Below are positions 11,254 to 23,200 of a stretch of DNA of 64,000 bases, in pieces. The position numbers and the translations under genes were made by a program. The stretch comes from Isoetes taiwanensis (taxonomy: Eukaryota; Streptophyta; Lycopodiopsida; Isoetales; Isoetaceae): NCBI GenBank assembly GCA_021234155.1, contig JAJEKV010000001.1, positions 15,306,245-15,370,244 on the forward strand. Reading direction: 5' to 3'. The notes below the pieces were generated by a model. It saw only the letters and a list, made by a program, of their open reading frames with translations. It had not been told where the DNA came from and ran no database searches. Within the stretch, counting starts at the first letter, position 1. Each line of letters starts with the position of its first letter.

Positions 11254-13344
11254 CTATAACATCTGAGTACAGCTTCTTGTAAGCTCTTCCCATTCAGCTT
11301 TTGACATTTGTTTCCTACCAGGTGTGCGGTGGAATGTTGAATAGTAGTCCTCATGTTTTGTCCTTTCACTACTTGGTGGACTTGTTGGAGATACAACTAC
11401 AAGTGAAAACAAAAATTGAAGAACAAGTTAGACCTAGAAATGCAATTGTACATGTTGAATTCAGAATTCATGTAACTGAATTCACTTTATAACTGTTACC
11501 TGGGGAGCGCATAAAGGGGGACTTGAGCGGACTTGAAGACTTCAGTGGACTAGAACTTCTCAATGGACTAGAACCAAACCAGAGTTTTCTGTATGCCTCA
11601 ATGCGGGCATGGTTCTTATGGTCAAGTTGTTTTCCCCTCTTTGAGTAAGATAACCCATGAAATACATTTAAACTTGGCCTGATTATTTCACATACACAGG
11701 AGGTTAAGTTGCATGGCAGATGTTTCTAAATAAACAGCACTTTTACCAACCTTTCAAAGTCAGAAATCCAGAAGGCAAGTTCTCTCAGATTAATTTTCCC
11801 CAGCAACCAGCACAAAATACTTGCTGAAGCTGTCAACAGGACAGCACAAATCCCATCATACGAACTCTGAAACAAAAGGAACAAATATAATTTAAAAAGG
11901 GACTGATACCTCAAGAACAAAAATCGTGTGCAGGTCTTTATACTGTTCTAAATTTAAAACACAATTACCTGAAGTAGCACGGTAAGGCCAACTAGCCGTA
12001 GTGACCACTTAACAAACTGAGAGGTGCCTACATCAACTGTTCCATCATCTGAAAGAACAAGTTTGCGTACTCCCCAGTATCCAAGCCATGCTCCCAATAT
12101 TACTATTCCCATGAGTATAAAAACAACTAACTGCAAAAAGTATTGGTTAATCACACAGTGACGAGATTTCATACATCCGAACAAGAAGACTTACAGGGTT
12201 CAGCATGTCATCTCCAAGGCCAAGCTGTACCAAAGCAGATGAAACTGCACTTGTGATATAATGGACAATCACACCTCCAATTCCTACCTGAATTATAGGC
12301 CTTTACATTTAATCATTGAAAAACCAAGTATTCACAAATAAGAATGCTCACCGCAGACCCATACAACAGAATATATAAGGAGCTTTTCCTTCCAGTAGGC
12401 AGTAGCTTCATACCCTATACATTCAGAAAGAAATTTAGAAACATACTAATAAGCAGCAAAATAAGACAATAGATCTAACCTGGTAAAGCAATATTATCAC
12501 GACAGCTAAGATGCCCAAAGTCATGGCGCTGCTGTAGTAAAAAGGAACCCATTTACTCAGTTGGCCAGATACGAGTAACATGAGAAATCCAATCCCCAGG
12601 AAGGCAATCCGAAATGAATGAAATTCTGCAAAAACAAACACCCTAACGTGAGGCTATTTAAACACAACAAAAATAAAAGAATTTCTTTACCTTCCTTGGC
12701 CGACACGGTAACTTCTGTATCAGTAAGAGAATCGGTTGTTCTTGCATCAATATATTTGGTGCCAAAAGGTGATAATGTAAGGCTTATAGCTCCTTTCTCC
12801 ATTGGTTTCCATTTATCTTTCGAGCTCTGACACAGCTCAAATGAGGAATTTCTGAAACGAATGCATAAATGATTTAGAGACAGGGCATAAGTTATAGTAG
12901 TGCTCAGTACCATATAAGGGGCCTTACAAGTGAACAGCAACTTGAATATTTGGAAAGCTTTTCCTGGTAGAAAATGCAGCACTTTCGAGCCTCACATGTG
13001 CAGTATGAGCAAACTTAAGCATGTTTAAAAACCTGGACCGTCCTGGCACACGGATCCGAACACAGGAAACTAACTCGTGTAGGCTCACACCCGGTGAGGA
13101 ATCCACAAAGGTACCTTGTGAAGTTCGAAATGTGGTATTGAAATCCATGCTAATATCTGGCCGGCAAAAGAACACCTTAGACAAATTTGAAACAAAACTT
13201 GTGCAGCTAACTGGTAGACTTACCTACGAGGGACCTGCTTGGTGTCTTATAGTCTTCCGTCGAAGAAACCATCTCCATACCTAGGTGACCAGACAAAAGC
13301 AAAATCATAGAACACACGAACAAGCCAAAGCTGTCTGGTGCCAT
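11254..13344 (-). CDS. NEMP-family (DUF2215) nuclear-envelope membrane protein, ten exons
   Basis: Homologue of nuclear envelope integral membrane proteins (NEMP/TMEM194), which reside in the inner nuclear membrane in animals; plants have homologues. Exons by GT/AG and frame: 13,344-13,224; 13,156-12,928; 12,851-12,691; 12,625-12,480; 12,414-12,352; 12,287-12,195; 12,130-11,969; 11,866-11,751; 11,678-11,500; 11,396-11,254, giving 470 residues. The start MAPDSFGLFVC opens a signal peptide (1-22). A lumenal domain (about 30-170) precedes five or six membrane segments (about 175-192, 200-219, 230-251, 272-292, 310-348), including the NEMP core GAWLGYWGVRKLVL. A Ser/Pro-rich nucleoplasmic tail (SSPLRSSSPLKSSSPLKS) follows. 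Odd point: the current frame ends TRSCTQML-stop, while the family tail (IEGLCFASPDFASWPLSQAD) continues in another frame to a TGA at 11,179-11,177. This is a late frameshift or a sequence error. Identity of the domain is secure; function in this plant is inferred. Confidence 0.88.
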
Positions 13345-13696
13345 AATCTTCTACCGAACTTCTCAACACCCAGAATTAGAACAAAACTCCCTTCGAATTT
13401 CCCGCCTCAAAGACAGGAAATATTCTTGGGAACGTCGTTCTGAAGGGAGAAATCGGATCAGAAAAAGACAAAGAAGACGAAGTGGGTTCCCCCCTGTGGC
13501 CTCAAAAAGGTCCGGCTATTCCCCCCTCTCCTGCTATTCCATCCTCTTCTGTCGCAGCAGGGCGGCTTATCCAATTTTTAAACGGGTTTTGAAAAAAGCA
13601 GTTTATATACTGAGAGGACCCAACAAGGAAAACAAGCACAGGCACGCGCACATGAACAGGCCTGACAGAAAGTGAGAGAAGGGTTTTTTTGGGCAT

Positions 13697-13705
13697 TATA
13701 TATAC
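13697..13705 (-). promoter_or_regulatory. Candidate TATA box for the NEMP gene
   Basis: TATATATAA on the minus strand, about 355 bases upstream of the NEMP start codon. A weaker alternative (tatata within 13,603-13,612) is closer. No transcription start can be seen, so this is positional only. Confidence 0.25.
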
Positions 13706-13709
13706 GAAC

Positions 13710-14640
13710 GCTGACGCGGACAGGTGTATTCTTGGCCTACTGTCCTGAACGGAAATAAGGGTTCGATCCTCTTGGAAACTTCAGTCCAAAGTTATATGTT
13801 AAATACGCCTCTTGGGCAGTTGCTGGGGCTCCATTCTCTTTAGACGATCCTTCTTGCCGAAGTCATGAGGACATCGCTTTTCCGCTCTCGAGGTTGGTAT
13901 CCTCCAAATGTCTTTGGCTTTCTCTCTAAAAACATGCTCGATTCACATTTTACTCGTGCACCGGTTATTGTTACAAAAAGAAAGAAACACATAAGAAGTT
14001 TTATTAGCGATCAATGGCTCGTTAGAAAGATCTAAACAGTATGAGAGCATTTTTGTCATTCTTTCTAAAAATAGAATAGCCTCCATATTTTGCATAAACC
14101 TACTGGCACACCATTGCATGATTATTATCATATTGGCCTAATCTTTAATAAGTTCTCTTCAGCTTATTTTGCCTTCTATGTAAGATGTCACCTATATGTA
14201 TGGATGTATACTCCTTATCAAAGCCAACCAAGAAAATAACACATCTATTTGTGAAAGTAGTATAGAATTCTACACTGTTTCTACCTTATGAGTTGAATTA
14301 AGATTTAGATCTACCTCTTCTATTGGTCCTTATTCTCTAATTTCAGTGGAACAGGAGTCATTTCATGACCTAGAAAACAAAGTTACGACTGATTGCTGAG
14401 AATACATCTAAATTTTGCTACTTTGGATTGCAGCAGTTGCAATTTATTATCGTTATGCGTTGTAAATTGCCTTATTTGATCTGGAAATGCCTGTGGATAA
14501 TTGCTTAATTGACATATTCTGAGCAATCAACAACAATTTTTATCACCATATGCATGCATATGCATATGTATAGTTAGTAACAATTGCAGGCTATCAACAA
14601 CTTCATCGCTAAGGCATGTCTAACATATATGTGGTATTTC
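13710..14640. other. Intergenic stretch between divergent genes
   Basis: Lies between the 5' end of the NEMP gene (-) and the unknown gene at 14,650 (+), and could hold regulatory sequence for both. A palindromic run of tgcatatgcatatg occurs near 14,552-14,570. No coding region seen. Confidence 0.4.
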
Positions 14641-14649
14641 AAATAGCAG

Positions 14650-15542
14650 ATGGATGAAGAATTTAGTATTTCAAAACGATTTGATGGTAGCGAGGACTTT
14701 AAGTGCCTCATTGGAAGTTGTCAAGGTCTGATTTCTGTACGATCATTGCGGGCCTTAAACAATCATAGAGAGAAAATTCATTCTCTTGAACCAGTTGCGA
14801 AGCGAAAAAGAGGTCCGAATCGCAAACCGGATTCCAGGTGCAGAGAAAAGAAGCCAGGAGCTATAAAACGGCAAAGTATTAAGAGAGCATCAAATATAGA
14901 ATTGAGGCTGCAAACATGTCGAAGGATGGCAAGGTTGCGTGCCACAAGAAGAGCCACATTAGGAGGGGCTGTTGCAGTAGAGAAAGTTTGTGATAAGATT
15001 AATCAAGCAATGGAAGAATATGATGCTCGTGCTTCTGAGCGGGCCAAGTTGATTGGACCAAGAGTGGAGTTCTGTAAAGTTCATTTTGCAGAAGAGTTGG
15101 AGTCTTCTTCTTCAAACAGAGAAGCAGAAGACTTTGAGGTACCCTGCAGTTTCTCTCACCTTTATTGTGTTGGATCTTTCGAAGTTCTAAGCTGAAGGGA
15201 AGCTCTACTATCATACAGGAGAGTTATCCTTGCATGTCCATGGCTCACTCAAAGGAAATAGAAGACCTGCATATCGACATGAGCTACCATTGTCCTGATA
15301 GTGGCACAAGTCACTTTCTTGAACCTGCTCGAGCTCGACTCAACTTCAGGGAGGTAATACCATTGTTTTTGCTCTACTGTTATTGGAAGATGACCACTTC
15401 TTCTGAAGTTTCTTCTATACTCAATGATCAGGATGATGCAATCATCATATCGAAAGACCATACGTTTGTCTATTCAACAATAGGGAATGACTTGAAGGGA
15501 ATTCACAGCGCAGCCTTCCCTGAACCTTGCCGACCATGTTGA
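14650..15542 (+). CDS. Unknown basic protein with a C2H2-like motif, three-exon model
   Basis: Exon model: 14,650-15,138 (donor TTTGAG/gtaccc), 15,219-15,353 (acceptor catacag, donor GGGAG/gtaata), 15,432-15,542 (acceptor gatcag, stop TGA). All junctions are phase 0 and give 244 residues. Near the N-terminus C19-x4-C24-x14-H39-x4-H44 resembles a degenerate C2H2 zinc finger. It is followed by a strongly basic region (KRKRGPNRKPDSRCREKKPG) and a helical stretch to about residue 150. These would suit a nuclear, nucleic-acid-binding protein, but I do not recognise the family. An 'ag' directly precedes the first ATG, so an upstream exon is possible. The 78-base second intron is also open in frame, so retention would still give a protein. 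A pseudogene cannot be ruled out. Confidence 0.5.
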
Positions 15543-16520
15543 GAACTGCAAAGGTTATTAGTTCCAAAGATTTTTGAAGGGATACCATTGCCTTGGATTT
15601 CTTTATACTATGATTGAAGCTGTTGGCACCAGGTGCTCAAAGAATCTATATCCTTTTCTTCTTCTTATCAGGATCAACAGCAACAGCTATTTTTGGGGAA
15701 AATGTCCCTTATCCTTGCAGCTTATACTGCCAGCAAAATTACTATGTAAGATCTACAAAATTGAACCAGTGCAAAAAGCCACTGGAACAATTTGAACCCT
15801 AAAATAATACTGCTAACCTACACTAACTTGGCTGCAATTTACTTCTCAATCGATTGGCATAAGTTAACCTTATCTGCATATTTATGGATTTAACTGGTGG
15901 AGATATTAACTATAGAAAGTAACAGTCCTTGACAGATAAACTTAACGTAGCTGGAACATGTATCTTTTTTCCTTCTGAAGCTGGAGTTAAATATCAACGA
16001 CCTCGATGCATTTAGCTGCTGAGAGAATCACTATATTTTCAGGAATATATTCACTTTTGTGCAACCCTTCTTATTATTTGGTGATAGTGGTTCCAAATAC
16101 CAACACGGGAAGAAACTCATCTAATTTTCTAGGTTTTTTTTTTTTTGGTCCATTTTGAGCATTATTTCCGCGTGTCATTGCATAATTCAGTGCCCTAAAA
16201 TTTCTAGATACCTAAGCATACTTTTAAGATGCCCATCTTACTATTGTCACATGATCTGCAACAAGACTCTAAGGAATCCATGTAAAAGTCATAAATAAGC
16301 TTTTGCAAAAGGAACACCATGTTAAGCAAATGTAAAGGGATTTACAAAATTGAAGTCCAGTTGCTAATTAAATTTATGAAGACATTTGATGAGCATGTCC
16401 AATCGAGGCAAAGCATGAATATAAAGCACCGCAGCAAGGTAAAACATTGTGTGTTTGTAGGAGCGCTTACTAAAATCTACTTTCTTCTGTTGTTCCATAA
16501 CTCCACTTGCATATGCCTAT
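15543..16520. other. Gene-free stretch
   Basis: AT-rich, with a T run at about 16,135-16,146. Probably 3' untranslated or intergenic sequence of the preceding gene. Nothing else supported. Confidence 0.35.
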
Positions 16521-16677
16521 TGAAAGTAATAACAATCCAAAACATGTTAGTCAATTGATGTGTGTAATAATCTGAAAGTAATAGCAATCCAAAACATGTT
16601 AGTCATTTAATGTCTGTAATAATCTAGAAGTAATAACAATCCAAAACATGTTAGTCATTTGATGTTTGTAATAATCT
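16521..16677. repeat. Three tandem copies of a 52-bp unit
   Basis: Units start at 16,521, 16,573 and 16,625. They share 'aacaatccaaaacatgttag' and 'gtaataatct', with few differences, so the array is fairly young. Confidence 0.85.
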
Positions 16678-16699
16678 AATATTTATGCGCCACACTTCT

Positions 16700-17555
16700 C
16701 AAGCTAAGTTCTTGCCATTGCCATGGGCAAGTGTAACAGCTCCAGGTTGTGCAAAAGGAAAGGGTATAAAAAATCAAAAAATTGTACAACAAAAAATTAT
16801 GCAATTTCCATGTTGCCACATCATCAGTTACGTATTGCTAAGACAATCAAATAAGCAATGAACACCAAATCAATATGAATAAATAGAGAAAAGCAACATG
16901 AGGCTTGTAAATTTTAATTCAGGTAAACAGAAAGCAACCAAAGCTAACGTGAATAAAATGGACGGCCGATCTACAAAAGCTAAATGAGGAATCAACCAAA
17001 ATAACAGATATGAGCAATGGAATTGAAGAAACAGAAGAACCACGTAGATAAAGGGAAAACCTGGTGATGAACATAGGCTAAATAATAGAAGGCGAGAACA
17101 CTAAGATAAAGACACAGAATGATATCTCAAGAAGGAGCTAACGAATGATAAGTTGAAAAAGTAATGTTTCAGCAACGAACAAGGGACACAATGTGCCTTC
17201 CCATAGTCTGAACATAATCAAAAGTGTGGGGAAAACTAAAAGAAACAAAATGGAGCCATAAAGGATAAAAGAACAGAACCAAGCAAATTGATGAGGCAAT
17301 GGAATACTAGGGACCAACAAGGCACAAGAACCATGCAATATGCAATGAACCAAACAGTAACATAGAAAATGATACTAACAAAGCAAAGTGATGGAAATAG
17401 ACTCTAATGAATCGGGCAACCTGGATAAAGAGAAGTACAAGGATAAAAAATCATAAACCTCTGATCGCAAGACCAATAGAACAAGCAAAATCGAAGGTCA
17501 AGAAGATTAGCAATGAAATTGTGAGCAAGGGAAAATGAAACAACAAGACAAGAAG
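16700..17555. other. Strand-asymmetric, purine-rich repeat-like block (left part)
   Basis: The + strand is rich in A and G and repeats loosely related phrases (gcaatgaaccaa, aagcaaagtgatggaa, acaaggcacaagaacc). It resembles the block at 18,806-20,235, from which it is separated by an insertion. No coding support: the long open frames on the opposite strand are hydrophobic by-products of the composition. Confidence 0.4.
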
Positions 17556-18805
17556 TTTTTTAAGAGACGTTACACTTCAGCGCTTAGTAACACCGGAGAA
17601 GGGAGGCCGCCTCCTTCTCTCCCCTGACGGCACCGCCGTGTTTCTTGCATCATTTCGACCTCCTACAGAGGCTAGCCAGGGTCTCTTGCCATAGTTTATT
17701 GGATCTGCATATTTCAAAATTGTCAAGTTATCTATTTCTTGAAGCTTTTTAGGCAATGATTTTAGGGCTTCTGGTGACAATCCATTAACGTAGCCGCTTC
17801 TTAATGCTTTAGTGAAACGACATACATGGTCTATATATGGAGGATATTTCCTCGTATAAATTCTCCCGGTAGAAAGGAGAGTTCCAATTTTTGTTGGTTT
17901 TCCATTTATAATTTACCTGTGTTCCTTAAACTACGTTTGATTTCTCCTTGTTGCTCTTTCTGCTAGCAGTAAAGATATTCGTTGAAAAGAACATAGTAGT
18001 TTGATTCTAATTTACGTATTCCTGCCCTGGATATGGAATAATATATGAATTGTCGAATTTAGCTAAAATTGGTGGGATGATTGCATAAACACGTATGTTG
18101 ATTGACAAATATTTGGAATTTCCTAGCACCTTGTTTTGCTTTTCAATTAGCTATAATTGAAGAAGTCATTCGTTCAAGCTTGAATATAATTTGGCATCGA
18201 TGCCAAATTTTCCTTGGATGCCAATCCATCGGTATGGTTTGCTCAAACATCGCTACATTTGAGTTGTGTGCTAAGATCGTGTGTTTATGCCCTCGAATTC
18301 CATTCTATTTGGCTTTCCTCTCATACGTAGAGGTTGTGTCTCGGTGCTTGGGCTAAGTTGTCTAACCAATTCAGCTTCTTGATCAAGCAAGCATATTCTG
18401 CTGGGAATGCAATTTTATGGGTTTCATATTATTATGTGTACTCACATCAATTTGCAGTTTGGTCAAATTTTAGAGTAGTGGGAGTTTTTTGAGTTAATGT
18501 GATGACACAATTTTACTGCATTTCCTTTTTCTACCTCATTTTGCAACAAGAGTTTATGATCATTCAAGGATTTAATTGCATCTTTTGGAAAGTTTGTTCT
18601 TGACTCCTATAGTATTCTGGCTAGTTGAGAAGATGTTGATTTTAATCCTATAGTATTAAGGCTTACAGGTACAGAAGTTCAGTTATGATATCTGATCCAT
18701 GTGGGGTCTTTTAAAGCTAAATATTTATCTGATCCAAGAGGGATCTTCATGATGTAATATTTCCTATTTGATGAATAAACCATCTTTCCTTCAAAGGAAA
18801 AAAAA
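17556..18805 (+). mobile_element. Poly(A)-tailed insertion of about 1.25 kb
   Basis: The purine-rich repeat is interrupted by sequence of normal composition that ends in 'gatgaataaaccatctttcc' and a short A run (18,798-18,805). That ending is like plant L1/SINE-type 3' ends. ACAAGAA on both sides (about 17,547 and about 18,815) may be a 7-bp target duplication. It could be a truncated LINE, a SINE-like element or a retrocopy. It carries a coding-like frame on the opposite strand, described separately. Confidence 0.45.
17577..17912 (-). pseudogene. Coding-like exon of unknown protein inside the insertion
   Basis: A 110-codon open frame, bounded by a stop upstream and TGA at 17,579-17,577, with natural-looking amino-acid composition. 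It includes KIGTLLSTGRIYTRKYPPYI, ALRSGYVNGLSPEALKSLPK and KKLQEIDNLTILKYADPINY. The middle part is faintly LRR-like (SLPKKLQEIDNLTIL). No start codon precedes it in frame, so it would be an internal or last exon or a fragment. The family is not recognised. Its orientation is opposite to the poly(A) end of the surrounding insertion. Confidence 0.35.
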
Positions 18806-20235
18806 CAAAGCCAAACAAGAATAATGAGACTAAAAGAACAAACCCAAAACAAATGAACCCAATCAACCAGCCATGGAGCAAGCAAAGCAAGGTCACAAAT
18901 ATGATTAGAGGCGATAGAAACTAGAGCCGCTAGACATGGAACGAAGCATAAGGAAGAGTGCAGCAGTCCATAGGAAGAAATGAATATTAGGCAAACATTA
19001 AAGAGGCTCGCGGAACTATACAAAGTTAATGAACAATCCAAGATAACTAGAACTAAAAAATTTGAAGGACGACACGAAAAATATAAAAGTGAGTAAGGGC
19101 AATGTAACATTGAAATCGAAGAAATGAAGGGGCCCATTGATGATAAAGACCTGAAGCAATGACTCTTCAAAAAACAAGGTGGAAAGAATCCATGGAACTA
19201 AAGCCATGGAACTAAAGAGACCACCAACCATCGAACAGGCAGAGCAAAGGGAGCAAATTGGATAAAGGCAATAGAAATTCTGCCAGAAATAGAAGGGCGA
19301 GAGGAACAACTTCGACATTTGAAATGCTTAACGAAACTGCAACAAAGAAGCAAAGAAGGAGTTTATGAAGAAATAAGACATAAGGGTCAACTTGGATGAA
19401 CAAAATTGGCGAAAACAAGAACTATGGAAACGAATGGAGCACAAGTAAGACTTCAATAACCATAGGAAGAAAAGGGACAAATGAAACAAGTACAATACTA
19501 GGATAAACACTAAAAAGACACACAAAATATGAGACAATGGAGCAATAAAGGACGACTAGGACAAAAGGACATGATGGGTGACTCAGAGAGAAGATAACGA
19601 ATACGGTAGTGGAATAATAAATGAGATACAAAATTGATGGGGGCACGTCAATTTTAAGGTAGCTGTAACACCGACGAGAACCATCCCACATCAGAGGCCT
19701 ATAGAAAATAAGATAGATCAAATACATAAAACATATAACCCACATATAACAAACACCAATGCAAAATGAGGTAGAAAATTGTACCTAAAGAAAACATCAT
19801 AATTCATGCTCGATGCATAACCTCCATACTAGAAATCATGCCTAATACCTTTAAGACAAATGCAAGTCTACCACAAGTTATCATTTTCATGAAAAAAACA
19901 GCCGATACAACAATTGGCGAGGCACATTGATGTTAATGCAGTTGTAACACCGACAAAAGATATACTACATAAGAAAAACATATAAAAGATATTTGGACTA
20001 CATAAACAAATATCAATGCATCATGGACCAAACATATCACACTCACATAATAAATATTGATGCAACATGAAACATGGAACAAAATAAGGCTACAATTATC
20101 CATCAAACATCATATATACACATGATAAAATATATTTGCCAAAACTATAAAAAATACTCATGCATAACCCAAATGACGCAACATGAAACATGAAATAAAA
20201 TAAGGTTACAATTATCCATTAAACTCAATATCTAG
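18806..20235. other. Strand-asymmetric, purine-rich repeat-like block (right part)
   Basis: Continues the composition and phrases of 16,700-17,555. Related stretches at about 18,860-19,015 and 19,205-19,375 share 'gcaaagg', 'gagcaaa' and 'gcaatagaaa' spacing, suggesting an old long-unit tandem array. No gene supported. Confidence 0.4.
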
Positions 20236-23200
20236 CATTATAACAGGGGGTTTTTTTTTTTTTTGAAGGATCAGATATTATATTAATTGAAACTCATCAT
20301 TGACATACATCCGCCCAGTGATATCATACACCTACATAACTTATTATGCGTAGGATAACCACTTGGCCATGTTCTCAACTTTTATAAGAGTGATGAAAGA
20401 GAGTCATGAGCTTGGGAAGCCCACCTCTCCTCCTCAAATGCAGCAAGATATTGGCGACCTTTTGTTTCAAAGATGGCCAGTATGTTACTAGGGCATAGAT
20501 ATTCGTGGAGAACACAAATTTTCTCCGTCTCCATATTAGCCATAAAAGCCATCCTTGCATAGATTCAAAGCAACTTCTTTTCCAGCTTGCCAAGATGATG
20601 GATACAGCTCAATGTTGATCTCTCCTTTTCTCGAAATAGAGGTCTCAACTTTCCTTCAATTTTTCCTATACCGCCGGAGTTCCTCAAGAAGGCGAAAACA
20701 ATGTTCAATTGTTTCTTCTTCGCTCGCACATTGGGCAACTCAAGATACATTACTATTGAACTTGTTCACCAATATGTTTACCCTGCTTGCTCTTGTAACA
20801 ATTTGCCATAGCAATGTAGATACCTTTGGTATGTGTGGCCTCCAAACTCCTTTTCCATATTCACGGCTATGGTTATCTTCTAATGTTAACTCCCTACTGA
20901 GAGGGAGACTATCAATTCATTCCCATGTAGGACTCAGATGCTTTTTGAGACAAAATGTTTTTGTCAAGATTTTCATGAGGTAAGCGTAGCACCTACTTGA
21001 GGAACCGCATAAGGCGGAATATTATCACGCATCATGTTCCGTAAATTGGGCTATCACACCATCTCAAGTTAAACTTGTTTAATGACTCCCGTGAACATTG
21101 TATCCCACTCTCGATACTAATCTCCAATGCAAGATAAAACCGCCTCCCAATCCATCTATTTTGTGTTCTTTTGTTCACCAAATGGTAAGTGGGCACACTA
21201 CCGTTGGTTTCACTTGCACCACCACAAGGGCATAGACACCGAGGTACAATTTTTGGATATCCAGCGCCATAAAACTTTTACTACCCTGTGCTTTTAATAG
21301 TCCTTAAGAAATGGAGAAGCTCCCCGTGACATGGTCTCAATTTATAAAAGAGGGCCCAGGCGATCCGCTTATGAAATGGTTTCTTCAAGGTGTACAATGA
21401 ATTAGGGTGATTGTTTTAAAAGCCTGGGCGTCTTGAGATTTTGAGTCCCTTGCTGAGAATTTCCCACATGAATTTGCTGCATTAGGATCTTACTGCAACT
21501 CTAAAATTTGGTGCATTCCTAGTCCCCTTGAGTTTTGATCTCGCATAATTTTCCACGCTACTTTGACATTTGCTCCTTCCTCATTTCCCACCCTAAACAG
21601 TCAGACCATTTTTGTTAATCATTAGTTTTGATCAGGAGCCAACAAGACCGATGCAAAGATAATGATGAGTATCGCTAAGGGACCGACTTATTACAACGAT
21701 CCACCGCCATGGAGAGTTTATCACCTACCACCATCTCAAATGTTTGTCTAAATCGAAAGCAAGATCTCATCCCATATCTTCAAGATGAAGTGCATACCCC
21801 GATTGAATGCCGAGCAACTTAATGAAGACCCAACAGTACTATGGTCCAAGGAAAGTGGTGACGTGAGTCTAAGGGCTCATCTAATGGCCAAATAGTCATG
21901 TGATTTTCCCAATTGAGAAAACAACCCGATACTATCGAGAAAGAGTCCAAGAATCGCTTCACATTCATGAGATTATCGAGGCTTTCTATTAAAACAAAAA
22001 GTATCATCGATATTGATTACATTTGTTGCAATCCATCTCGACATCCGGTGAGTCTCCGTTATAACCTTATCTTTCACCGCAAGTAGCACCTTGAGATAGT
22101 CCTCCAGCCACAATGTTAAAAAGGAAAGGCGCCTAAGGGGCATCCCTTGTTCAATGCCTCCGCTACATTGAAGATAGAGGTCCTCCCAAAACTACGATGC
22201 ATCGCTACCGATTTCAACAAATTGCTACAACACTGTAATCCTCGGTCTGGCAGCCTACAGCAAGCAACATCTTATCCAAAAAGGACCAACACACTATCAT
22301 ATGCCTTCTTAAAGTCAAGTTTTAGGGTAAAGCACCTTTTGACCTCGCTCTCTTGCCTAATGTATGCCTTTCAAAAGCTACCAAGTAATATTATCAGAAT
22401 ACTTTTCCTGAATAAATCCCATCGAACATCGATATATGATCCACTGTATTAGGTTTTTATTTTTTCCAGATAACCTTTTGCTATAATTTTGTAAAAGGTT
22501 GATAACAGAGTAATAGGTCTCCAACTTTCTATGGACTTTGCCTTTTCACTTTTGGGATTAAGGGTGATACATCCGAAGGTTTAATTTGCTATCAAGTCGG
22601 TCCGCATGTAAAGTCCCGATAAGCATCAGACAATAAGAGGGTCGCACCCATTCCTGCAGATTCTTGAAAGAATTCTCACTGAATGCCATCTAGGGACCCT
22701 GACATTTATTTTTAGCTGTAGAGTACTACCTCACGCAACTCTTCTGTTCCGATAATGGTTGTCCTAGTCGCTCCTCGTGTAGCGAGTACTAGGGATACAA
22801 CTTTGAGAGAATTAACCTCAAAACAATCTTGAAAAAATATATATTCTCTCAAAAAAGTCTTCAAAAATGCTTAGAGACGGTAACTCTTTCACCGCTAGGG
22901 TCCTGACAATGACTCCATCCCTCTCGTACGACGATATTATTGTTGCTTGTTTCCTCTCGCTTTGTCGCTTCAAAAAGAAACCTGCGCATTTGTCAGCTTT
23001 CCTTGATCCACGCCAACTTCCGCTTAACTTGCTTGTTGAATTTCTTGATTTGACTTCTAGCTCTAATTTTCCGTAACTATCTTTCCCTTTCACTCGTATA
23101 GTGCCACTTCTTTTTGAGTTCTCACACCTCTTTTGTAAAGTGATTCCAACAAAGCATTTTCTCGCACGCACCTTTTACGACCCCAAGCCTTAGCAAATTT

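Noticed and set aside
18679-19745. Several minus-strand hydrophobic frames of 60-160 codons
   Set aside because: They mirror an A/G-rich strand-biased repeat block, with no motif and no splice logic.
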